Source: an uncultured Oscillibacter sp.
Lineage (GTDB): Bacteria; Bacillota; Clostridia; Oscillospirales; Oscillospiraceae
Assembly (NCBI GenBank): GCA_947577075.1
Contig: CANPTW010000017.1
Span: forward strand, 1 to 52,814
Direction: 5' to 3'
DNA length: 52,814 nt
Notes under the pieces: model-generated
Seen by the model: only the letters and a program-made list of their open reading frames with translations
What the model was told of the DNA's origin: nothing
Databases searched by the model: none
Made by a program: the position numbers and the translations under genes
Part shown: positions 40,941 through 49,810 of the stretch, one piece after another
Layout of the letters: each line of letters opens with the position of its first letter
How positions within the stretch are numbered: the stretch's first letter is position 1

Positions 40941-41947
40941 TTACAATGCCGCTACCTGGACACTGGGCCGCAAGCTGCCGCACAGGGAATTGTAATCTGT
41001 TAACAGGAACTCTTGCTTGTCCGTCAGACGTTTCAGGGAGTCTATGGCAATCTCCACGATGTGCCGGGGCCCCATGGTCTGAACGAGGATAGCCAGGGAG
41101 GGGCCCACCTGGGCCTCCACCCAATTGCTGATCCGCTCTACGCTGTGCTGAACGACGCAGCGGGCCACCAGGTGGACCTCCTCGATCTCGTCAACGAAGG
41201 TTTGCCACCAGCCGCAGACCGTACAGCGGGTGATGTTGCTGTCGTCCCGCTCTATGAAGCTGAATTTGTCGTTCATCACCTGGGCCGCCAGCTTCCCCAC
41301 ATTCTCTGAATGGGCCATTTCCTCGACGAAGGCGTTGGCGTTCTCCTTCCGCATAACAAGCTCTACCCGTATCCAATGGCCGTCTGCGCCCTGCTCCAGA
41401 GCCTTGTCGTAAATGCGGACACGGAAGTCGGAGGAGGGAGCGCCTATGTAAACCGTAGACCCGGCTTTTGTTTCGCCGTTGATGGATTCATGGATGTCTT
41501 TCCATCTCAAACGGCTGTTGATTTCACGGGCACGGGTTTTCCTTATAATCTGTTCCATGTCCAGATAGCCCTCCCGGTCGTCGCAAGCGATGTCCAGGCG
41601 GGAGATGTTAGCGGACTCGTCCGTCGTGAGGAGCTGGAAGAGGGCCGGGAAAGCGACGCTTTCCCCTCCACGCTTGTCCTTTCCCAGCTTGGACATGGTT
41701 TCAAAGGCTCGGCAGCCGTTGCCGGACATGCTGACACATACGCCCATGTTCTTGAAAAAGTCGTTCTGCCGGGGGCATAGCACACGCAGATGTCCGAAAA
41801 GCGGAGGACCTTGTTATAGCCCAGGAGGCTGTAGCCTGTATCCCGAAAAAGAACAGGATCTAAACCCAGGTATTCCTTGATAACCTCGCCGGGGTCTTCC
41901 TTCTTCACCGAGAACGTCAGCCAGTCGACAGATACTTGGCACCTCAT
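40941..41947 (-). pseudogene. Rep_trans-family rolling-circle replication initiator, frameshifted
   Basis: Starts MRCQVSVDWLTFSVKKEDPG, continues KVLRFSDICVCYAP, then loses frame near 41780 within a run of five C; adding one C restores RQNDFFKNMGVCVSMSGNGC and the rest to the stop (about 335 aa total). Family marks in the second part: SRLDIACDD, STVYIGAPSSDFRVRIYDKA with the candidate nicking Tyr, WIRVELVMR. Such proteins nick a double-strand origin and start rolling-circle replication of plasmids and filamentous phages. The break could be decay, slippage in the C run, or a sequence error. Confidence 0.8.
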
Positions 41948-41992
41948 TGGTAGTCCACCCTTCTATTTGTCATGAGTACCCCCGTGATTACT

Positions 41993-42027
41993 TCCGGGGG
42001 TCCGGGCGGCCCTGCAGGCCCCCCGGA
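41993..42027. repeat. inverted repeat upstream of Rep (candidate origin)
   Basis: TCCGGGGG and CCCCCGGA enclose a further GC-rich core with GGCC-ctgca-GGCC type pairing. Located 46 bases before the Rep start, where a rolling-circle double-strand origin hairpin could lie; the initiator's nick site is not identifiable. Confidence 0.5.
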
Positions 42028-42102
42028 TTCCCTTTGGTCTTTTCAGTTCACGGCAATATGGCATATCGTCACGACATTCCAGGGATTACCAGATAGGTCG
42101 CC

Positions 42103-42189
42103 TTACTTGCCCGCTTCGATATAGTGCGGACAATCATCACATGTAAGCTCTAAGTTGTCCGCATAGGGACAATAGCCCAACTCACACAT
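42103..42189 (-). CDS. 28-aa Cys-rich peptide
   Basis: MCELGYCPYADNLELTCDDC then PHYIEAGK: four Cys (CxxxxC ... CxxC) suited to one zinc or cluster site. GAGGTGG precedes the ATG by 6 bases; lies between the putative ssDNA-binding gene and Rep. No homologue recalled with function. Confidence 0.55.
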   Translation of the reverse strand: MCELGYCPYADNLELTCDDCPHYIEAGK

Positions 42190-42198
42190 GAGGCCACC

Positions 42199-42510
42199 TC
42201 ACCCGTCCAGGGCGGATTCAATTACCCGGCCCTTATCATCGAAGAACAGGCGGACCTTGTCGCCGAGCTCCAGGCCCTCCCAGACGTTGGGGCTGACGCA
42301 CTTCTTTTTCTCCGCCTTGAAGCCGCTGGCCTTGTAGTCTTCGGATTCAAAGGTACTGACCGGGGAGAAAACGAACATATTGTGATAGGGAAGCCGCCAT
42401 CCGTTGTTCGCCTCAAACATGCCGGAGGCCCAGCCGAGGAACACGTAGCCCTGGTATTCCAGGTCAATTTTCATTTCCTTCTTCGCTTCGGTCTTCACTT
42501 CGTTGCTCAT
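42199..42510 (-). CDS. 103-aa protein in the position of a phage ssDNA-binding protein
   Basis: A charged N-terminus (MSNEVKTEAKKEMKID) precedes a beta-rich body and an end KVRLFFDDKGRVIESALDG. It is the first gene of the minus-strand block, just ahead of Rep, where filamentous phages and rolling-circle elements often carry a small ssDNA-binding protein. The OB-like pattern is suggestive only; no motif proves it. AAGGAAGG site before ATG. Confidence 0.6.
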   Translation of the reverse strand: MSNEVKTEAKKEMKIDLEYQGYVFLGWASGMFEANNGWRLPYHNMFVFSPVSTFESEDYKASGFKAEKKKCVSPNVWEGLELGDKVRLFFDDKGRVIESALDG

Positions 42511-42550
42511 ATAGAGCCTTCCTTTCCGGGGTCCTGCCCCTGCCTTTTAT

Positions 42551-42585
42551 AAAAAATCAGCCGGACAGTGGGTACTGTCCGACTG
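42551..42585 (-). terminator. terminator immediately upstream of the phage-like block
   Basis: CAGTCGGACAGT, ACCC loop, ACTGTCCGGCTG on the minus strand, then ATTTTTTA. It stops minus-strand transcripts coming from the right. In a circular element this would be the natural end-of-genome terminator before the first gene. Confidence 0.75.
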
Positions 42586-42601
42586 TTACTTAACATTATA
42601 G

Positions 42602-43312
42602 AATCCAGCCTGGACCCATTACCGCTCTTTGATGAGGGTAACGGACGAAAAGGCACGGACCTTCTACCTGGAGGAGTGCGCAAAGTCCGGCTGGAGCTCC
42701 CGCCAGCTGGAGCGGCAGATCAACACCATGTTCTACCAGCGGCTTCTTGCCAGCCGGGACAAGGAGAGCGTGGCGGCGGAGATCCAGACCACAGAGCCCA
42801 AGCCGGAGTATGAGCAGATCATCAAGGACCCCTATGTACTGGAGTTTCTGGACCTACCGGCCAACGAGCATTTCTACGAGTCCAACTTGGAACAGGCCCT
42901 GATCGACCATTTGCAGAAATTTCTCCTGGAGTTGGGCCGCGGGTTCTCCTTTGTGGCACGGCAGAAGCATTTCAATGTGGACGGGCAGCATTTTTACATT
43001 GATCTGGTGTTCTACAACTACATTCTGAAATGCTTTGTGCTGATTGACCTGAAAACAGGAATCCTCACTCACCAGGACATCGGGCAGATGCAAATGTATG
43101 CGAACTACTACACCCGTTATCAGATGAACGAGGGGGACAACCCGCCGGTGGGCCTGCTGCTGTGCGCACAGAAGAGCGATACCCTGGTCCAGCTGACCCT
43201 GCCGGAGGACAACCGGCAAATCTACGCCGCGAAGTATATGCCCTACCTGCCCACGGAGGAGGAGCTGAAACGGGAGTTGAATCTGGCAGAGTTCGAGAAA
43301 CTGGAGGATTGA
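42602..43312 (+). pseudogene. YhcG/DUF1016-type PDDEXK nuclease, N-terminally truncated
   Basis: Sense begins abruptly after a stop at 42599 with WTHYRSLMRVTDEKARTFYL, which in full YhcG proteins lies after an N-terminal DUF1016_N domain of about 100-130 aa that is absent. The rest is complete: SSRQLERQINTMFYQRL, the nuclease core FYIDLVFYNYILKCFVLIDLK (Asp, then D-x-K), and PVGLLLCA. A start at ATG 42629 or 42632 could still express the nuclease half. YhcG proteins occur beside restriction systems; this fragment is likely cut by the neighbouring element. Confidence 0.8.
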
Positions 43313-43329
43313 CGGGAAGGAGATATTTT

Positions 43330-43494
43330 ATGGAACCCGTATTTTACACCGTCCAAAATATCAACGGAGACTACGCCTACATGGTCAGCGACACCGGGGT
43401 GGACAACCAGGTGGCCATGTTCCTGCTGCCGGAGGGCACCGATGTGGGCAGCCGACTGAAGTGGGAGAATTTTGAGTGGGAGCTGTTGGGGTAA
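43330..43494 (+). CDS. 54-aa accessory protein, intact copy
   Basis: MEPVFYTVQNINGDYAYMVS, then TGVDNQVAMFLLPEGTDVGS and a Trp/Glu-rich end RLKWENFEWELLG. Small beta-type protein with no known family. AAGGAG ribosome site 8 bases ahead. A second, decayed copy sits at 46210-46373 on the far side of the UvrA2 gene. Ends at a hairpin shared with that gene. Confidence 0.7.
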   Translation: MEPVFYTVQNINGDYAYMVSDTGVDNQVAMFLLPEGTDVGSRLKWENFEWELLG

Positions 43495-43502
43495 ATCGTA
43501 CA

Positions 43503-43528
43503 GAAGGGACGGCATCCACCGTCCCTTC
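43503..43528. terminator. hairpin between the 54-aa gene and uvrA2 (convergent)
   Basis: GAAGGGACGG, six-base loop, CCGTCCCTTC; moderate T content both ways. Confidence 0.75.
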
Positions 43529-43535
43529 GTCCTTG

Positions 43536-45998
43536 TCATCTCAAAAACCGCCCCGTAACACTGTCCGGATTCTCCGCGATCTCCTCCGGCGTCCCCGCCG
43601 CCACGATCCGGCCCCCGGCCTCGCCGCCGGGGCCCATGTCGATGATATAGTCCGCGTTCCGAATCACATCCAGGTCGTGCTCAATGACCACTACCGTGGC
43701 CCCGTGCTCGATCAAGGTCTGGAATACCCCCAGCAACGTCCGCACATCCAGGGGATGAAGCCCTATGGTAGGCTCGTCGAAGGCGAAAACGGAATCGCCC
43801 TGGGTCCGCCCCATCTCGCTGGCCAGCTTCAGCCGCTGGGCCTCGCCGCCGGACAGGCTGGGGGTCTCCTCCCCTAACGTCAGATAGCCCAGGCCCAGGT
43901 CCTGCAAGACCTGGAGCCGCTGGCGGACTAGCTTCATATCCCCGCAGACCTCCAGCGCCGTGTTCACATCCATGGCCATCAGCTCCGGCAGGGTGTGCGC
44001 CTCGTGGCGCACCCGGCCCGCGTCCTTCCCGTACCGGCTCCCCCGGCACTCCGGGCAGGGAATCGTCACGTCGGGCAGGAACTGCACATCCAGGTCAATC
44101 ACTCCTGTCCCGTCGCAAACCGGACAGCGGAGCTTCCCGGTGTTGTAGGAGAAATCCCCTGCCTTGAAGCCCAGCTGTTTCGCGTCCGGGGTCCGGGCAA
44201 AAATCTTCCGCAGCTCGTCGTGGACATTGGCGTAGGTCGCCACCGTAGACCGGACGTTGACGCCGATGGGCGTCGCGTCGATCAGCTTCACCTGCCGGAT
44301 GCCCTCCGCCTCCAGGTTGCGGACATGCTCCGGCAGCTTTGTTTTGCCGACGGCCGCCGTCAGGCCGGGAATCAGGCTCTCCAGAATCAGGGTGGTCTTG
44401 CCGGAGCCGGACACGCCGGTGACCGCCGCCAGCCGCCCCTTGGGGATGTCCGCTTCCAGGGGCTTCACCGTGTGGATGGCCCCGGTGGAGAGGTGGACGG
44501 TTCCCAGTTCAAACAATTTGCCGGATTCCACCCGCTCCCGGACGCGGAGGTCCGCCGTCCCGGCCAGGAAGGGGCCAATTTGGGAATCCGGATTCCCGGC
44601 GATTTCAGGAATGGTCCCCTGGGCCACCACCTGTCCGCCCTTCGCTCCGGCCTCGGGGCCCATCTCAATGAGCCAGTCCGCCTGGGAGAGAATCTGCGTG
44701 TCGTGGTCCACCAGAATGACGGAGTTGCCGTCCGCCGCCAGGTCCCGCATCACCCCGGTGAGGCCCACGATGTTGGCCGGGTGCAGGCCGATAGAGGGCT
44801 CGTCCAGCACGTAGAGGACCCCGGTGGTGCGGTTGCGGACGGCACGGGCCAGCTGCATCCGCTGACGTTCTCCGGTGGAGAGGGTGGACGATGCCCGGTC
44901 CAGGGACAGATACCCAAGGCCCAGGTCCAAAAGCCGCTTTGCCACTGCCTGAAAGGACTCGCAGATGCTCTCCGCCATGGGCCGCATCTCCTCCGGCAGG
45001 GAACCGGGCACACCGGACACCCACTCTACCAGCGTAGACAGGGGCATTTCACAGGCTCGGTCCAGAGAAATGCCCCGGAGCTTCGGCGCTCTGGCCGCCG
45101 CAGACAGGCGGGTGCCGCCGCAGTCTGGGCACACATCCTGTTTCAGGAATTTCTCCACCCGTTTCATGCCCTTCTCGTCCTTTACTTTGGAGAGGGCGTT
45201 TTCCACGGTGTGGGTGGCGTTGAAGTAGGTAAAATCCATGTCCCCCGCCGCGCCGCTGGTTTTGTTCTGGTAGATGATGTTCTTTTTCACGGCGGGACCG
45301 TGGAACACAATGTCCCGCTCCTCCGCCGTCAGCTCCCGGAAGGGCACGTCCGTCCGCACCCCCATCTCCCGGGCGATGTCCTTCATCAGAGACCACATCA
45401 ATGTCTGCCACGGGGCCACCGCACCTTCGTCGATGGACAGGGATTCGTCCGGTACCAGGGTGGACTCGTCCACGGTCCGCACGATGCCGGTGCCGCCGCA
45501 GGTGGGACAGGCTCCCTGGCTGTTGAAGGCCAGCTCCTCCGCCGATGGGGCCCGGACCTCGGCACCGCACTCTGGGCAGAAAATGGGCTGCTCCGCCGCC
45601 ACAGCCAGAGTTGGAGGTACATAGTGTCCATTTGGGCAACGGTGGCTGGCCAGGCGGGAGTACATGAGCCGCAGGCTGTTCAGGAGCTCCGTCCCGGTGC
45701 CGAAGGTGGAGCGGATGCCCGGCACCCCGGGCCGCTGGTGGAGGGCCAGGGCGGCGGGGACGTAGAGCACTTCGTCCACCGGGGCCTTGGCGGCCTGGGT
45801 CATGCGGCGGCGGGTGTAGGTGGAGAGGGCCTCCAGGTAGCGCCGGGAGCCCTCGGCGTAGAGGACCCCCAGGGCCAGGGAGGATTTCCCGGAGCCAGAG
45901 ACTCCGGCGATGGCGACGATCTGATTCAGGGGCACGTCCACGTCGATGTTTTTCAGGTTATGGACCCGGGCCCCGCGGATTTTGATGGATTCGGGCAT
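43536..45998 (-). CDS. UvrA2-like ABC ATPase (excinuclease subunit A paralogue)
   Basis: 820 aa, about 120 shorter than canonical UvrA because the UvrB-binding insertion after the first Walker A is missing; this defines the UvrA2/DrrC class, linked to tolerance of DNA-damaging drugs rather than standard repair. Two ABC modules: Walker A GVSGSGKSS and GVSGSGKTT; signatures STLSTGERQRMQLA and PSLSGGEAQRLKLA; Walker B VLYVLDEPSIGLHP and FAFDEPTIGLHP. Zinc-type Cys pairs: CPECGAEV ... CPTCGG and CPVCDGTG ... CPECRGSR. High GC unlike nearby AT-rich remnants. Own promoter; start MPESIKIRG after GGGAGGA. Confidence 0.93.
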   Translation of the reverse strand: MPESIKIRGARVHNLKNIDVDVPLNQIVAIAGVSGSGKSSLALGVLYAEGSRRYLEALSTYTRRRMTQAAKAPVDEVLYVPAALALHQRPGVPGIRSTFGTGTELLNSLRLMYSRLASHRCPNGHYVPPTLAVAAEQPIFCPECGAEVRAPSAEELAFNSQGACPTCGGTGIVRTVDESTLVPDESLSIDEGAVAPWQTLMWSLMKDIAREMGVRTDVPFRELTAEERDIVFHGPAVKKNIIYQNKTSGAAGDMDFTYFNATHTVENALSKVKDEKGMKRVEKFLKQDVCPDCGGTRLSAAARAPKLRGISLDRACEMPLSTLVEWVSGVPGSLPEEMRPMAESICESFQAVAKRLLDLGLGYLSLDRASSTLSTGERQRMQLARAVRNRTTGVLYVLDEPSIGLHPANIVGLTGVMRDLAADGNSVILVDHDTQILSQADWLIEMGPEAGAKGGQVVAQGTIPEIAGNPDSQIGPFLAGTADLRVRERVESGKLFELGTVHLSTGAIHTVKPLEADIPKGRLAAVTGVSGSGKTTLILESLIPGLTAAVGKTKLPEHVRNLEAEGIRQVKLIDATPIGVNVRSTVATYANVHDELRKIFARTPDAKQLGFKAGDFSYNTGKLRCPVCDGTGVIDLDVQFLPDVTIPCPECRGSRYGKDAGRVRHEAHTLPELMAMDVNTALEVCGDMKLVRQRLQVLQDLGLGYLTLGEETPSLSGGEAQRLKLASEMGRTQGDSVFAFDEPTIGLHPLDVRTLLGVFQTLIEHGATVVVIEHDLDVIRNADYIIDMGPGGEAGGRIVAAGTPEEIAENPDSVTGRFLR

Positions 45999-46031
45999 GG
46001 TGAAAGTCCTCCCGGAATGGGTGTCAGGCTT

Positions 46032-46060
46032 ATTTTACGACGGACAGGGAGAAAATGCAA
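46032..46060 (-). promoter_or_regulatory. sigma-A promoter of uvrA2
   Basis: Minus strand: TTGCAT, 17-base spacer, TAAAAT; 34 bases before the start. Confidence 0.68.
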
Positions 46061-46138
46061 GGAAGCGGAATTTAAGTTGTATGTTTACCGAGTTCACAAT
46101 TTTCTTGAAAATCACAGCTTCCCGCAGGAATCCCCCGC

Positions 46139-46167
46139 TTGCCATATTTCGGTGCCGGCGATATAAT
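46139..46167 (+). promoter_or_regulatory. promoter ahead of the decayed 54-aa gene copy and SWIM gene
   Basis: TTGCCA, 17-base spacer, perfect TATAAT. The first reading frame behind it is the pseudogene at 46210, then the SWIM protein. Confidence 0.65.
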
Positions 46168-46209
46168 GAGACCATATCGAAAAAGCGCGATTAGGCAGGA
46201 GAATATTGT

Positions 46210-46373
46210 ATAGAACCCATATTTTACACCGTCCAAAACATCAACGGCGACTACGCCTACATGGTCAGCGACACCGGCGCGGACAATCAGACGGCCATGT
46301 TTTGCTGCCGGAGGGCATGGACGTGGGGAGCCGATTGAAGTGGGAGAACTTTGAGTGGGAGCTGCTGGGATGA
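46210..46373 (+). pseudogene. decayed second copy of the 54-aa accessory gene
   Basis: The DNA closely follows 43330-43494: ATAGAACCC replaces the ATGGAACCC start, then NINGDYAYMVSDTG is unchanged, and a net one-base deletion at AMF/LPEG breaks the frame before DVGSRLKWENFEWELLG and a stop. Lost start plus frameshift make it nonfunctional. The leader (AGGAGATATTTT versus AGGAGAATATTG) is also shared. Confidence 0.88.
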
Positions 46374-46492
46374 CGGAGGAACCATTTGCCAAAGTTGTTT
46401 ATTAAGCGGCAAAGACAATCATGAAGGCGAAATCGGCAGCGGCAACACAACTGCGAGCAGGAACCGGAAAGACATATCAATAAGGAGATCTT

Positions 46493-46957
46493 ATGGGATT
46501 GTTGAATCTTGCCAGCGGCGCTTCTCTGTGGCGCGGATATGGGTATTACCAAGAGAAGAGGGTGATTTCCCTCCAAAAGAACAGTGACACGGAGATCGAA
46601 GGAATGGTTTCCGGAAGCGGCGGAGCCCGATATGAGGTTTTCCTCAACCTTGAACATCCAAGGAAGTCTCACTGCAACTGTCCGCACGCCAACGGCAGAC
46701 GGATCATCTGCAAGCATATGGTGGCGCTTTATTTTTCGGTCTTTCCCAAGGAGGCGGAAGCGTATTATCAGGACATTCTGGACTACGAAAAAGAGATGGA
46801 GCAGCAGCAGGAGGAATGGGAACAGGCTGTGATTTCCCGAATCTCTCATATGCGGAAAGAGGAGCTGAAAGAAGCGCTGCTGGATGTTCTCTTCAATGGT
46901 CCGGAATGGCAGTATGATCGGTTTATCAGGGACTATGTAGATACATACGATGATTGA
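46493..46957 (+). CDS. SWIM zinc-finger protein
   Basis: 154 aa. SWIM motif CNCPHANGRRIICKH (CxC...CxH), which binds zinc and contacts DNA or protein, centred near residue 62-76, followed by a Glu/Gln-rich coiled-coil stretch (YEKEMEQQQEEWEQAV) and an acidic end. AAGGAG lies 5 bases ahead. SWIM proteins often accompany SWI/SNF helicases; none with that fold is adjacent, though a DEAD-type helicase remnant lies 1.1 kb on. The following 46958-47097 holds no recognisable gene. Confidence 0.82.
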   Translation: MGLLNLASGASLWRGYGYYQEKRVISLQKNSDTEIEGMVSGSGGARYEVFLNLEHPRKSHCNCPHANGRRIICKHMVALYFSVFPKEAEAYYQDILDYEKEMEQQQEEWEQAVISRISHMRKEELKEALLDVLFNGPEWQYDRFIRDYVDTYDD

Positions 46958-47097
46958 TTGAATGCGCGAAGATATACCTGGACAAGCCGACCAACGGGAT
47001 CAACCCCGGACGTCCTTCGGCAGGTGATCGAAACGGCGCAGTGAGGACCAGACTAAAGGAGCTGGGTCCTATAGAGAAATAAGAGGAGAGCACCGCC

Positions 47098-47997
47098 ATG
47101 GAAAAAATCGTCTACAGCAAGCTGGTCCGCGACCGGATCCCCTCCATCATCGAAGCCGACGGCAAGACCTGCGTCACGGAGGCCCTGTCCGACGCACGAT
47201 ACCTGGAAATGCTGGACGCCAAGCTGAACGAGGAGCTGGCCGAGTACCAGGAGAGCCACTCCCTGGAGGAGCTGGCCGACCTCCTGGAGGTTCTCCGCGC
47301 CGTCGTCCTGGCCAGGGGCTGGACCTGGGAGCAACTGGAGGAAGTGCGTCAGAAAAAGGCTGCCAAGCGAGGCGGATTTGAGAAGAAGTTGTTGTTAAAG
47401 AAAGTAATTGATTCCACAGAACCAAAGTGGCTTGTTGCTACTGTTTGTCAAAATCGGGCGTCTATTTTTGCGAAGATTGATCCCAAAATGCTGTCAACGT
47501 ACTGCTGGTTGATGGATAATCTTCATATCCGAAATGTTTTCACAGATCAGGAATATCGCAAAAGATTTGCCGGATATTATCGAATGCGGTTTGTTTCCCA
47601 GCCCTATCGTGATGCGTTTTTTGCCTTGTTCGAGCAAATGAAAGCTCACCCCTCAGTACCTTTTGAAGAAGTATCCGCACAGCTTTACCAGATAGATCAC
47701 AAACACGAGTTTTCTTTTATCACAAAAATGCTCCATACTATTGACCCAACCCGGCCGATTTACGACAGCCAAGTGGATACAGCCTTGCAAATTCACCGTA
47801 TGTATCAGGCGAATTTCAGCAAACGGTTGGAACAAGACGCTAAAATTCTAAATAAAATTTCTGCGTATTATCAGGATTTGAAATCAGCACCGCAAATGAA
47901 GGATGTACTTACTACATTCGACCATATTGCTCCAATGTGCAAAATTTCAACAGAAAAGAAATTGGACTTTATTTTGAGGGCATTAGGGGCCTGTTGA
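47098..47997 (+). CDS. MazG-type nucleotide pyrophosphohydrolase domain fused to an unknown AT-rich domain
   Basis: 299 aa. Residues 1-97 are a complete phosphoribosyl-ATP-pyrophosphohydrolase-like (all-alpha NTP-PPase) domain: KLVRDRIPSIIEADGK, KLNEELAEYQESHSLEELAD with the ExxE/ExxD metal residues, and the normal family ending AAKRGGFEKKLLL. Where homologues stop, the frame runs on for about 200 residues of a helical, Tyr/Phe/Lys-rich domain (for example QNRASIFAKIDP, DPTRPIYDSQVDTALQIHR) whose codons are distinctly AT-rich. So it is a fusion across a GC boundary. The NTPase part may cleanse NTPs; the second part is unrecognised. Confidence 0.78.
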   Translation: MEKIVYSKLVRDRIPSIIEADGKTCVTEALSDARYLEMLDAKLNEELAEYQESHSLEELADLLEVLRAVVLARGWTWEQLEEVRQKKAAKRGGFEKKLLLKKVIDSTEPKWLVATVCQNRASIFAKIDPKMLSTYCWLMDNLHIRNVFTDQEYRKRFAGYYRMRFVSQPYRDAFFALFEQMKAHPSVPFEEVSAQLYQIDHKHEFSFITKMLHTIDPTRPIYDSQVDTALQIHRMYQANFSKRLEQDAKILNKISAYYQDLKSAPQMKDVLTTFDHIAPMCKISTEKKLDFILRALGAC

Positions 47998-48037
47998 ATA
48001 CAGCAGAAAAGTGGAAATTGAGGTGACCAGGATGTAA

Positions 48038-49810
48038 TCGTATCATTCCGCCTCCGGCAGCAGGGCCGAGGACCTGTTCATCGAGCTGTTCAGCGAGGCC
48101 TTCGGTGCCGAGAAGGCCGGATACCTCTATTCCCAATATCACTTTTACGACATCTATCAGAACAGCCGCTATGCCGACTTCGTTCTGGAAAGCAACGGGC
48201 GGCGGATCGCCATTGAAATCGACGACGAGGGCTCCCACCACAAGAGCTTGGTGGCCTCCGGCAAATTCTACGACGATCTTCTCAAGCAAAACAGCATGAT
48301 TTACATGGGCTGGGACGTATACCGCTGGGCAGTGCGGCAGATGCAGCTCCAGCCGGAGTTGGTGAAGGACGAGCTCCGGTTGTTCCTGGGCAGCCGTCCC
48401 CGGCTGCGGGAGATTGAGGACTACCTCCCTACCCAGCGAGGCCGGGCGCTGGACGGCGCAAACCTGGAACTAAAGGAGCACCAGCGGGAGGCGCTGGACG
48501 CTCTGGAGGCCATGCGGAGCCGCAGGGAGACCATCGCCCTGCTCTGCCACGCCACAGGGACCGGCAAGACAGTGACGGCGGTGCTGGACGCCAGGTGCCT
48601 GGGCGGCAGGACGCTGTTCCTGGCCCACACCCAGGAGCTGGTAGAACAGGCGGTGGAGACGTTTCAAGCGCTATGGCCCGAGGCAACGGTAGGCCGCTAC
48701 CTGGAGGCCGTCAAGGAGCCGGAGGCTCACGTGGTCTGCGGCAGCGTGCAGAGCGTGGCCCTGCATCTGGACCGCTTCAAGGACGACGAATTTGACTATC
48801 TCATCATCGACGAGGCCCACCACGCGGCGGCGGATACCTACCAGAAGGTGCTGGCGTTCTTCAAACCCGCCTTTACTTTGGGCCTGACGGCCACGCCGGA
48901 GCGGAACGACGACAGGAGCATCCTGGATATTTTCAAAAATACCGCCCATCGCCTGGATATCCAGGCCGCCGTGGAGCTGGGAGAGCTGGTCCCCGTGCGG
49001 TGCATCCGCATCCACACCAACATCGACCTGACCAAGGTCCGGTTCAACAGCGTCCGCTACAACATCCGGGACCTGGAAACGAAAATCTATGTGCCGGAGC
49101 GCAACCGCCTGATTGTGGACACCTGGCTCCAATACGCCCAGGGGCGGCGGACGGTGGTGTTCTGCGCCTCCGTCTGGCACGCGGAGGAAATCGCCAAGCT
49201 CTTTCAAGAGGCTGGAGTCCCTGCCACCGCCGTGTCCGGCGGCATGAAGCGTTCGGAACGGGAGGAGTTTCAGGACAAATTCGTCCGCCGGGACATTCTG
49301 GTGCTCTGCGCCTGCGACCTCCTCAACGAGGGCTGGGACTGCCCGGAAATCGAGGTGCTGTTTATGGCCCGGCCCACCATGTCCCGAGTGCTGTACACCC
49401 AGCAGCTGGGCCGGGGAATGCGTCTGTACGAGGGTAAGGAGAGCCTGATGGTCTTCGACTTCGTGGACAACGCCAGCCAGTACAACACGCCTATGTCCCT
49501 TCACCGTCTCTTCAAGCTGCGGAAGTACCGGGCGGGAGAGCTGGTCCTGTCACCCTGGGACAAGCGGGCGGCAGAGAACGCCCTCTATGACCGCCGGGAA
49601 AAGCCCGCCGCCCTGCTGGACTGGCCCATCGACGCCACAGACTATGAGCTGGTGGACGTGTTCAACTGGCAGGAGGAAGCGGAGGGCATGATTTCCCAGA
49701 TGGAGTTTGTCCGCTTGACACACGAAAGGAAATGGCCCTGGCCGTCGGAATTGGGGAACAGACCATGGGCCGGATCGCGTGGCTGTCGGAGGACGCCCCT
49801 CAGGCACTAA
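48038..49810 (+). pseudogene. PDDEXK nuclease-DEAD/DEAH helicase, both ends damaged
   Basis: The open frame of 591 codons starts right after ATG-TAA (48032-48037) with YHSASGSRAEDLFIELF, a nuclease-like domain reading RYADFVLESNGRRIAIEID (D, then E-x-D) and KFYDDLLKQNSMIY, then a superfamily 2 helicase: GTGKT motif I, DEAH motif II, TATPERND motif III, and QLGRGMR motif VI. No ATG exists before 48296; a TTG at 48248 would drop most of the nuclease. The C-terminus leaves family sense after EFVRL near 49720 and ends in junction residues. Resembles defence-type nuclease-helicases. Confidence 0.75.

Noticed and set aside
46958-47097. Possible gene end (TPDVLRQVIETAQ then stop) between SWIM and MazG genes
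   Set aside because: Only about a dozen sensible residues with no start or family match; too little to call.
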